64,000 nucleotides of DNA from Cenococcum geophilum 1.58 (Eukaryota; Ascomycota; Dothideomycetes; Gloniales; Gloniaceae), in contig KV748181.1 of assembly GCA_001692895.1 (NCBI GenBank), positions 1,116,001 to 1,180,000 of the forward strand. The letters run 5' to 3'. Position numbers and translations under genes: made by a program. Position 1 is the first letter of the stretch; each line of letters starts with the position of its first letter. Below are positions 1-9,497 of this stretch, piece by piece. The notes under the pieces are model-generated. The model was not told the DNA's origin, searched no databases, and saw only the letters and a list, made by a program, of their open reading frames with translations.

Positions 1-396
1 GACTTCTTGTATCGCTATTCCCGAAGCTAAAACGAGCGGAAAGGTCTCGGCAGGATGGATGTTGGCTAGAAAGTCAAATATCCTGGATGCCGTCAGTCTG
101 AGGATTCCACTATAGTCCCGCCAAACTTACCGTGGCCTTAACGTAACCTGCAGTGAAGAAACTCTCCAGGCGTCATGGAGTATCTGTAAAACCATCAACA
201 GGGCCAAACCCAGACTAAAGGCTCCAAGAGTAACATGTATCGTCCGGAGGGTATGCACTTGGGCCGGGCTAAGGTTGTCGATTAACATCCATGTCCGATT
301 TGACTGTGACCAGGAAGCTTCGAGAGTGCTGAGCGTAGTGTTGAGGGTCATGTTGAGGTGTGCTCGGGCGACGATGGAGGGACACCATCTTTCCAT
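1..396 (-). CDS. 5' end of a multi-pass membrane protein gene (partial)
   Basis: Two exons are visible. Exon 1 runs 396 to 131. An intron of 48 nt (130 to 83) starts with GTAAGT, has a CTGAC branch site (92-96) and ends in CAG. Exon 2 (82 to 1) stays open to the window edge. The first 85 residues contain three N-glycosylation sequons (NMT, NTT, NRT), then a hydrophobic helix around residues 55-76. Exon 2 continues in frame with a second hydrophobic stretch following the residues HPAETFPLV. An extracellular glycosylated N-terminus followed by closely spaced helices resembles fungal seven-helix receptor-like proteins, but I do not recognise the family, so the function is unknown. The ATG at 396 is the first in the frame. 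No lesion is seen in the visible part, unlike the other host genes here. Confidence 0.6.
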
Positions 397-1800
397 CTTG
401 TAGCCGGCCTCGAAGAAATGTACAGGAAAAGAGGATTTTTCTCGCTGAGGACCAGCAGCGGCTAAAAAAGAGTGTAACGATTAAGAAATCATGGAGGCAG
501 AAAGACTGATGATGAGCGTGAGAGGAACACCCGTTCGATCGTCAGACAACTACCAAGTTGCTTGAACCGGCCAGCAGTGAAGAGAACAAAAGGAGTGTGG
601 GCATGAAGGCGGTCGACCATCGAAGCCATATGAGACAGCAAACAGTATATGAGGAAACCATGACCTGCTTACCTGTAGCAGAAGGTTTCGTGACAGTGGT
701 CCTGCGGCGTCTGTCATTCCAGTAGCTGCGTGGGCAGCATTGGCACAGTCCAGGCCTGGGTGATGTCAAGTTCGAACCTAGCCAGCGCTAGGTCGAGATG
801 GGGTTTCAACATCATGCAGACCCGGAACCTTGGACTTGTCATGTAAATCGGGTGAAGCTCAACCCGCCCGGCCACCGAAGCTTTTCGCGGTAAGCCACCG
901 ACTATTGTGGTAATTGTACGGGGCTTTTAGCCCTGCGGGGAGGGATGGATACCCGCGCGCGCAACCACAGGTCGGAATTGACGAGAACATTGCGAAGAGA
1001 AAAAATAAGGAAAAAAAGACGACTTAGTCATGTCAATCTTGCAGAACTCAGTTTAGTTTTCAGTCTTGTTTCTAGGTCTGCATGCAAAGGCCAGCGCGGC
1101 GCACTCCCACGGCGTCAGAAACAACTCGGCGTAGGCAGAAAGCACAGTTGAGTGGCGATCGCTGAAGTCGGGGTCTCTGAGTGGGGGGGGTTTTACGATC
1201 AGACGTCTTGCGGTTTGTGTTTGCAGCAAGATGCTCGCTTCAGGACCCTGAAACGCAGACGACGGCAGGTCGCAAGCAAGCGAAGATTCGGAACTTGGAA
1301 GATCCTTCGACTCTCCGAGGCTTGTTAGGTATGCATAATATTGGATCGGATTAATTATCAGAAAGAAGGAACTGCGGTCTCTTGGTCATCAAAAGAGAAA
1401 GTAGGAGCAGTCAGGGATGGTGCAGCCAAGCGAAGAGGAAAAATCATAATTAATCAATTCTAATGATGTAAAATCTAGAGCTTCTGTTTCCGAGCGCAAT
1501 CTTGAATGTACGGACGAGGACGAGGCCACGGGAGAGATACAGCATGGGCGGGAGATTGAGGGCGGCTATGTGAGTAAAGTATTTGCATCGTCGCTCGACG
1601 AATGTGCTCTCCTTGACTCACCCGCCACTTTTTCCATGCACGACAGCGTGGCGCGTAGAAGGATAAGCATCTTCTTCGGCGGCAGGGTGGCGCTGAGGGT
1701 GCTCTGGGTGCTGTGGGCGACGGAGCGGCAGTGTGCACTGGGCAGCGGGGGTTTCAGGAGTCATGGTGGTGAGGATAGACAGGCAGATGAGGCAGGTGAG

Positions 1801-1856
1801 GCATGGTGGAGCAGGCATGGTGGAGCAGGCATGGTGGAGCTGGCATAGTGGAGCTG
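1801..1856. repeat. 14-bp minisatellite, four copies
   Basis: Four head-to-tail copies of a 14-bp unit beginning GCATGGTGGAGC. The third and fourth differ from the first two by one and two bases. Confidence 0.85.
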
Positions 1857-2274
1857 GGCTTTGGGGGGTGGAGTTGGCCGCCATCGATCCGCGCACGAGC
1901 CAGAAGCTTGGCTGGCAGGTAAAATACCCCTGGCCGGTTTCACCACTCCCTCGGGCGCAGCCAATCTGCACCCCCCGTAGCCCACCACCTCCCCACATGG
2001 CCTCAGCACCTCCTATCGATAATAGCCCTACGCATATCGCCACTCCCACTATATCTCGGCCGCCCGACCCAAGGCACGAATGAGCGGCATGACTCTGTCT
2101 TTCTCGAATGAGACTCTCTCAGCTCGTCTGACCACTTGGAGTCTTCAATCGTTTGCACACTTGCACATCACCTCTGCCTGAGGAAACATCCGGTCAATGC
2201 AATAACCATGGTCATAGAAGCCTGGCCAGCGCCAAGCCAGGGTCATGGTCCGCCATTTCATAGTAGAGTGTACC

Positions 2275-2322
2275 ACAATCGCACAATCTCACAATCGCAA
2301 AATCGCAAAATCGCAAAATCGC
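2275..2322. repeat. 8-bp tandem repeat, six copies
   Basis: Six copies of an 8-bp unit. The first three are of the type ACAATCGC and the last three AAAATCGC. Confidence 0.85.
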
Positions 2323-2683
2323 ACAGTGAACAAATGCGGGTATTATGTTGAATGAAGACGTAATGCCCACCTGCTCTTACTGTGAAGAAGGAGTTGAGAA
2401 CCTTTTCTGTCTTAACGCCGGCTCAATGCTTAACAGACCTTTTCATATCGTTATGCCATTTCTTTTCCTTACGCTCCTTTTGCATAGTCCTCAAGATACT
2501 TCACCAGCTTTTGCGCACCTTGGATCGATACTGCATTGTCTGAATATTATATTGGGTTAGCTTGGCATGCTATGAATGACTTATCCGTGAGTCCGCTATG
2601 ACAAACCGGCGCGCCGCTACTTGACCATCTGGTAGGAGGGCTAATTGCAGACCGGAGGCTGACGCAAGGTACGGAGGTACTTG

Positions 2684-3950
2684 TCAAGCTATAATGCATA
2701 GTGGGCTTGCACGGTGGGGCAAGTTACTTGCACGTATGCCGCCAACGCTCCGATGGCCTTTCAAGCCCAAGAGACCCCTCTTCTCCGCGCCAGCCAGGAA
2801 GGCTTTCTTCTTCTCTGCGTCACCTCCGCCAACTCTGAAGCAGATGTTCATCCTGCTTCGGACCAATTTATCCGGCACTACCCGGTACACCTCCGAGTAC
2901 TTATCTAGGGTTTCGTATACCATTTTTGCTTTGTCATTAGAGGCTTCCTCCTGCCCTTCGATCTTCTTTGTGCCATACGTCTGTATCGGCCCGGCCATAA
3001 CCTGGCCTGCTACCCAGACATCGAAGATGGGCAAGGTATTGTACAGCGAGTTGTTCTTTGCGATCGCCGGCCAATCCAGCACAATTGGTCCAACGGGAAG
3101 ATCCAAAGCCCTCAGTAATTCGGGCGAAGCATGAATGGATTCTGGCGGTAGCAATGACTTTCGTAGGATAACAATGGTGATTCCTGTGTTGCAAAATGTT
3201 CTTTTGTGCGCCACCGAAAATGACGGCGTATTTGCTCACATCAACTTTTCGGCTGATGAAATTGGATGACATGTCTGCAACTACAGGCGGGGCATCATCT
3301 CCCTCCAGGTTTGATGGGAATGCTGGGAACTCGACGCCACCGACCGTCCCATTATCGCAGAAATACACCAACGCTGGTCCACCGTTTTGCTTCCGGGGTG
3401 TAAGGTTCCACTCCAACCCAGCCGGGATACGACCGAACTTTCCATCATTTGCTTTCCGAGCATCCAGCGCCACGTTGACGTGTTGAACTCCAACCAGTCT
3501 TGCTGCTTCCTGTGATGCTTTCAATGACCAAGAACCTGTAACGAGATAATCCAATTTCAACTCTTCATCCACCTCTTTGCGTAGCCTCTCCAGCACCTCT
3601 GTCTTCAGTGCTCCCTCCGACACTGACGCACCAAGCTCTTTCTCAGCCCTTGCACGTCTCTTCTCAACCCATATGGAAGCCAGGTTGTAGACCACCGCGC
3701 TGAATTCGCCGCTGCCTCCGCTTTGCAGGAACAAGATCTCGTAGTCATCGGGGATGTCTGGCAGGTAGGTAAGACCCGCTTTGGCGTTTGCTAGGATTTC
3801 ATTGGCATCGGGGGAGCGATGAGAGATCTCGCAGAGGCCAATTCCTTTGTCCTTATAATTGAGGAGGACTTTGGAAGCTTCCTCGAGAACAGCCGTGGGA
3901 AGGGGAGCTGGACCAGCACCAAAGTAGTGAACGTCGGCACGAGCGACCAT
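2684..3950 (-). CDS. SER1: Phosphoserine aminotransferase, frame-disrupted
   Basis: A class V, PLP-dependent aminotransferase that converts 3-phosphohydroxypyruvate and glutamate to phosphoserine in serine synthesis. From ATG 3950 the first frame carries family hallmarks: an SHRS motif near residue 43, LFLQSGGSGEFSA, TGSWS, VADMSSNF, and the PLP-lysine motif GGAQKN near residue 255. Immediately after that lysine the match jumps to the next frame, where TGITIVILRKSLLPP and later GLKGHRSVGGIRASN continue the family sequence. The jump coincides with a T-run on the coding strand (A-run 3193-3196 on plus) and looks like one extra base. After IRASN the expected C-terminal helix is not readable in frame; a fragment LDKYLR appears in another frame just past the stop. 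The gene is therefore either a recent pseudogene or carries consensus errors. It is divergent from LYS4. The family assignment is firm; the functional state is not. Confidence 0.88.
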
Positions 3951-4496
3951 GTTGGCTTATGAGATCAATTGAAACTTGAAGAGAAAGGTGGAATATAGTG
4001 TGGAACACAGTGGAAGGATGAAACCGAAGGACAGAGACAAAGGAGTTTTGTACCCTGTGATAATATATATCCGATGACTCCAGCCTTCTCGGACTCGCGC
4101 AATAATTGTCCTGCCTGCCTGCTTTGTCAAGCTGTGTCCAATGTTAAGATATGTGGGTAGTTAGTAGAAATTAGCTAATGCAAAAATGTTACAGCGCAAT
4201 ATTTCAAGTGATAGAGAGTCTTGAAGCAAAGAAATTCCTTCATTCATATCAATTGTGAGCATTAATGGAATACCTAGGTAGGTTGGAGAAGGAATCCTTG
4301 CTTGAAAGACTTGGCGGCTTGGCGGGGCCTTCCACAAATTCGGTAAAGAATCTCAGACCTCAACACCAAACGCCTATATTCATATGCCACTAGTGCAATG
4401 GCTATGACAATACGCACGGGGAGGCTGCTGGCTCGTAGAGGAGGCTTAGTACGTTGTTTACTAGTTCCTGCCTGCTAACTGGGAATTTCCAAACTA
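3951..4496. promoter_or_regulatory. Shared divergent promoter region, SER1 / LYS4
   Basis: 546 bp lie between the two start codons, which face away from each other. The region is AT-rich in places and contains a TGACTC hexamer. Both flanking genes make amino acids, so co-regulation from this interval is plausible. This is inference; no transcription start is visible. Confidence 0.6.
4075..4080 (+). promoter_or_regulatory. TGACTC, possible Gcn4/CpcA (cross-pathway control) site
   Basis: TGACTC is the core of the bZIP general amino acid control element. It lies 126 bp upstream of the SER1 start and about 420 bp upstream of the LYS4 start. A hexamer occurs often by chance, so the support comes mainly from the two neighbouring biosynthetic genes. 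Confidence 0.4.
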
Positions 4497-6982
4497 ATGG
4501 CTCTCCTAGCTCCGAGCAAGCTTGCCTTTGCGACCCAGCGCATTGCAAATACGGCCCCTCGTCATACCGCGGAGCTTCTCTACCACTATCCGTCGTACAA
4601 ATGACGTCGATGTTTTCCATTCTCTGAAAGAAGGCCCGGCTGCTGAATTCCTGTCCGCCTACCAGACCTCGACTCTCATCCCCCAGACCCTTACTGAGAA
4701 AATTGTTCAGAAATACGCTGTTGGAGTTGCCAAGGACAAAGTCCTCAAATCAGGAGACTATGTCACCCTGCAGCCGCATCGGTGCATGACGCATGATAAT
4801 ACATGGCCCGTAGCTCTCAAATTTATGTCCATTGGCGCATCCAAGATACACAATCCCGATCAGATTGTCATGACATTAGACCATGACGTTCAGAACAAGA
4901 GCGAGAAGAATCTTAAGAAATACAGGCAAATTGAAGAGTTCGCCCAGAAACAAGGTGTCGTGTTTTATCCTGCAGGAAGGGGTATTGGGCATCAAATAAT
5001 GGTAGAAGAGGGCTTTGCGTGGCCTGGAACAATGACCGTGGCTTCGGACAGCCACAGCAACATGTATGGGGGAGTGGGATCCTTAGGCGTGGCAGTAGTA
5101 CGGACGGATGCTGCAAGCATATGGGCTACGGGCAAGACATGGTGGCAGCTTCCCCCAATCGCAAAGGTCACCTTCACTGGAGTTCTCCCCCACGGAGTTA
5201 CGGGTAAAGATGTCATCGTGGCCTTGTGTGGTTTGTTCAACAACGACGAGGTTCTCAATCATGCCATCGAATTTACAGGAAGCGAAGAAACGCTTCGTAG
5301 CCTTCCGGTTGACGATCGACTCGCTATTGCTAATATGACAACGGAGTGGGGTGCGTTGTCAGGTATCTTCCCCATTAACTCCGTTCTTCACGGATGGTTA
5401 AGAATGAAAGCGACGGAATCAGTTATGTATGAAGCAGGGTATCTCGAGAATAAGAATCGTCAATTCGTGCATTCGAGGATAGACCAGCTATTTTCTCCCA
5501 CGGGAATTGCGGGTCAGAAACTGGGTCCGATATATACTCCTGCCCTAACTGCAGATAAAGGCGCGACCTACGCCAAATATCTCTACCTCGACCTCTCAAC
5601 ACTCTCGCCCTACGTCTCCGGCCCAAACTCCGTTAAAGTAGCCACGCCCCTTGCGGAGCTCCAAGCCCAAGACATGCAGATCAACAAGGCCTACCTTGTT
5701 TCATGCACCAACTCTCGCGCTTCCGATCTTGCAGCTGCAGCCAAGGTCTTCAAAGACGCCGCTGCCGCAAACAATGATAAGGTACTTCGCATCCCGTCTC
5801 ACGTGAAATTCTACATCGCCGCAGCGTCCCTTCCAGAGCAACGCGTCGCTGAAGAGCGGGGCGATTGGCAAGCCTTACTCGCGGCCGGGGCTGAGCCTCT
5901 CCCATCGGGCTGTGGGCCGTGTATCGGACTTGGCGCTGGTCTCCTTGAGCCTGGTGAGGTAGGCATCAGTGCTAGCAATCGTAACTTCAAAGCGCATGGG
6001 GTCCACAGAAGCAAAAGCGTATCTTGCAAGTCCTGAAGTTGTCGCGGCAAGTGCACTTGCTGGCAAGATTTCTGGACCGGGATGGTACAAAGCACCAGCA
6101 GATTATGCAGGCGTCAGCTTAGGGGAAGGCGATGGGATTAGGGAAGAAGACCGTATGATGACCATTGAAGATATGCTAGAAAAAGTCATCAAGCAAACAG
6201 ACGAAATGATTGAGTCAGAAGAGCGTAACCTTAACGATCTTGCCAACAGCAACAAAGATAATTCGACAACTCAACTTTCAGCCTCCGCTCCGGAGACTCT
6301 CACAGATATACTTCCCGGCTTCCCCGAAAAAGTAACGGGCGAAATCGTCTTCTGTGATGCGGATAACATCAATACCGACGCTATATATCCCGGCAAATAC
6401 ACGTACCAGGACGATATCCCCCGCGAGAAAATGGCGGAGGTGTGTATGGAGAACTATGATCCCTCGTTCCGCACCGTTGCTAGATCAGGCGATATCCTCG
6501 TCTCAGGTTTTTCTTTCGGCTGTGGCAGCTCCAGAGAACAGGCCGTCACAGCGATATTGGCCAAGGGCATCCCGCTCGTGATTGCAGGCAGTTTCGGAAA
6601 CATCTTCAGCAGGAACAGCATCAACAATGCCTTGATGGGTGTGGAAGTCCCCAAACTCGTTCGTAGGCTACGCGAAGTCTTCTCGTCCTCTGCGCCCTCG
6701 TCTTCTCAGCAGCAGATCAATGAGCCCGCCCGGAATAGCGAAAGCCTTGACTCGCCTCCTCCGGGACCGGTGACAGCGCCACCGCAGGCTAAGCAGCTGA
6801 CGCGCCGTACCGGATGGACGCTCGAGTGGGATGTGAGGAGAAGTACTGTGACCGTGCAGGAAGGGCCGGAGGGTGAGAAGTGGAGTGTCGGGGTTGGTGA
6901 GCTGCCGCCGAATGTACAGGAAATTATTGCGCTAGGAGGATTGGAGAGTTGGGTGAGGAAAGAGATAGGGGGGGCGATGTAA
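4497..6982 (+). CDS. LYS4: Mitochondrial homoaconitase, frame-disrupted twice
   Basis: An aconitase-family 4Fe-4S hydratase that converts homocitrate/homoaconitate to homoisocitrate in the mitochondrial alpha-aminoadipate lysine pathway. The natural start is ATG 4497, giving a presequence beginning [15 protein letters not shown]. At about 4567-4572 the frame must shift (two bases missing in a CGCG context) to continue as [10 protein letters not shown]. The catalytic region then reads through with [33 protein letters not shown] and [18 protein letters not shown], giving the three cluster cysteines, and SASNRNF. At 5991-5993, where the family has FKGRMGST, two bases are missing again. The next frame carries [20 protein letters not shown] and the swivel domain with [10 protein letters not shown] to the stop at 6982. 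The length of about 825 codons fits fungal homoaconitases. Nothing intron-like explains the shifts. The family call is firm; intactness is doubtful. Confidence 0.92.
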
Positions 6983-7469
6983 GGGTTTGTACAATCGTGA
7001 GTGGATGAGAAGAATAAGTATCTTGAGGGAGACAAATTTTTGTCTCCAGGTAGCCTGCGGAAATACGACAGCGGAGGAGATGTGTATATACCCGCCGGAA
7101 ACCTATGTTGGATTTCTCCCGTTTTATCTGCCCTCCCTCGTGAGTCATTGGTGGTCCGTAAAGAGATCTAAGTCTTCCAGCCTGCTTTGATGTGCCGCTA
7201 ATTTGTATTCAAAGCTACATATCGCTCCATATTGCGCCATAAGTTTTATGCACTTTGCGTATGGCCCATCCTAAAATATGTACAGGCTGTGCTGGATAAT
7301 CTAGTACCTTTGTATCAGAGCGTTTGCGGCCTGGATATCTTCGCCATACCGTACGTACAGGTCGGCCAGACCACGCTAAAATGTCGGCCCGATAGGCGAA
7401 ACCTCCGCCCACCACACCAAATTTGACTTTCCCTCTGACACTTTGACCTCACCCTCCACCTCATCTTTT
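6983..7469. other. LYS4 3' flank up to the RIP boundary
   Basis: The DNA keeps normal composition until about 7470 and then changes abruptly to AT-rich, CA/TG-poor sequence. No gene is supported here. Confidence 0.5.
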
Positions 7470-9331
7470 ATCACAGATCCATTCAAATAAATTCTAAATA
7501 CATTCTAAATACATTCCAAATACAATATCTACAACCTTAAAGAGCTGTATAAGCTATCTATAAGCTATTCTAAAGCGATTTTAATAGTTTAGGTTGCCTA
7601 TAAAGCTTACCTAAAAATAAAGGGACTTCCTAAGGGGGTAGATACTTTTACTATAGTAAGTAGTTCTAAATATATTTAGAATATATTCTTAATATAATTC
7701 CAGCGTAGTAATATAGTAGACTTAACTATAGGGGAGGTCTTTTGTTAGTATAATATCTTATTTAATTTAGAGAATCTAGTATTATATAGGGTAAGTAAAT
7801 AAGTATATTAAGTATATAATATATTACTAATATATTTATAGCACATTTAAAAAAAGATTAGAGATTCCGGCGCCCTTAAAACTATAAATATTAGAAAGGG
7901 AAGGGCTCCTTTTATTAAGAAGGAAGAGGAAGTAATAGATATATATTCTAAACATATTCTTATAGATCTAACGCTTAGTAGTTAGACAATTAGGTTTATA
8001 AGGTAGATAAATTCTTTAAAATACTAATAATATAAGATAATACTAAAGAGTATATATACTAGATTATTAGTAAAATTAAAGACTAATTGCTAAACTAGAT
8101 TATATTTAATTAGCTTAATAAAGAGCAAATTATTATATAGCTATAGCTATAAACCTTCCTAAAGAAATAGACTTAAGATCTATATATTATATAATATAAT
8201 AATACAAAGCTATTCTGGAATAGGATATAGCTTAATCGCTATAACTTTTACCAGTTCATAAACTTTATAGAAACTTATGCTTAATAGATAAATCTAAAGC
8301 CCTTTAAAAATAAGGACGGTAGAATCTATAAAAAGGAAAGGATTAGGTTTATCTAGGCTAAAATTAAGCTAGTAATTTATAATAAAATAAAGCGCGTAGA
8401 AGCCCTATTGCGGATTACTATATATACGGATTTTAAATAAGTAGTTTTAAACGCTAAAGATACGGTAAGGAACTAGACCTTTTTTAATAGACAGCTAAGA
8501 GGTTACTAAAAGCGTAGGCACTCTAGTAGTAATATAGGGCAGGCCTAACCTTTAAAGAAGCCGTTTTTAAAAAGAACTTTAAAAGGGTTAAAGTTAGGAA
8601 CCTTAAATAATAGGAAAGACTTTCAGAGCTAACCTAATACCTATCCGGTACCTTTATAGGAATACTTTAAGAAGTTAAGAGAAAACTCTAAAGTAGATCC
8701 TATTAAAAAAATAAGTAGGGTAATAACCGCACTAATAATTTAAAAAAAGAAAAGCCCTAGTTATAGACCTCTTTTAGCTATAACTAGGGCAAGATACAAA
8801 AGAAGAGACTCTTTGTATTGCTATTAAGCTAGAAATAATACTCCCTATAGGTAAAGTATGTTAGTTTTAAGCACTATATAATAGTAGCGCTAAAATTAAT
8901 CTTATATAATATAATTTGGTAAAAGAGTATAAACTTATCCTATTATAAAGGTAGTAAAAACCTATTATAGGCTTTCTAAATAAGTACTAGATTAAACTAT
9001 ATAGTACCTATAAGCTTATAGTATTAGTGGCCTATATATATAACCGTACTAAGGTAGTTAGCCCGCAACCCTTTTCGGCGGCTAACTTCGTAGGTTATAA
9101 CCTTATTCTTAAATACCCTTAGCTTATAAAAGTAGATCTTAAAATATACTTTAAGACGGGAGCCTTTAAATAATAGAATAATAAAGATTTAGAAGGGTAT
9201 ATATTACTAATAAGCCTAAAGGATATTTTAGAAAATATAGCCCTAAATAAAATAGTATACGCTTTATACCTAAAGGAGTATTAAATCTAACCCCTATTTA
9301 ATAGTAAGATAGGTATAAAGCCTAGTATAAG
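7470..9331 (+). mobile_element. Gypsy element D, left part (gag and protease), RIP-mutated
   Basis: This is the 5' portion of a chromodomain Gypsy retrotransposon, cut at 9331 by Copia element A. Conceptual reading from about 7850 to 8700 gives a gag-like frame, followed near 8800-8950 by a protease-like stretch. Frames are interrupted by TAA/TAG where Gln codons would be restored if RIP were reversed. No 5' LTR could be recognised, so the left boundary is set by composition. Near 7488-7525 there are three copies of an 11-bp motif (ATTCTAAATAC type). Confidence 0.65.
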
Positions 9332-9497
9332 TGTCGGGAATAAGGCAAGCGGTCGTTACGTGACGCCGCGGCACTAGCGTGGCGAGGAGTCTTAAGCTCC
9401 TCGCCCTTCCTCATTCTAATAAATAAGCTTTATTAACCAACATCACTATAACCTACTCGAGTAGTCATTATTAGTAAGTCACCCTGTATAACTAACA
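9332..9497 (+). repeat. 5' LTR of Copia A (166 bp)
   Basis: Starts TGTCGGGAAT and ends CTAACA. A hairpin with arms GCGAGGAG / CTCCTCGC surrounds TCTTAAG at about 9391-9415. It differs from the 3' copy almost only by C/T and G/A transitions, as expected from RIP. Confidence 0.9.

Larger units (their letters stand above)
397..2683. other. Intergenic stretch without a convincing gene
   Basis: The composition is normal, with no RIP signature. Short ORFs occur on both strands, overlap each other and lack recognisable domains, so none is called. The segment includes the upstream region of the membrane-protein gene and the 3' flank of SER1. It carries two simple repeats, at 1801-1856 and 2275-2322. 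Confidence 0.5.

Noticed and set aside
542..769. 75-codon minus-strand ORF
   Set aside because: No domain, odd composition, and it lies in the upstream region of the membrane-protein gene; a chance frame.
770..840. TTCGAACC-containing segment resembling a tRNA T-loop
   Set aside because: No matching acceptor or anticodon stems could be drawn around it.
1475..2083. Several overlapping ORFs on both strands (up to 143 codons)
   Set aside because: Mutually overlapping in a GC-rich stretch with a minisatellite; none shows a domain or coding-like conservation cue.
4522..4524. TTG at 4522 as the LYS4 start
   Set aside because: It is not an ATG. The ATG at 4497 gives a good mitochondrial presequence in another frame, joined by a 2-bp lesion.
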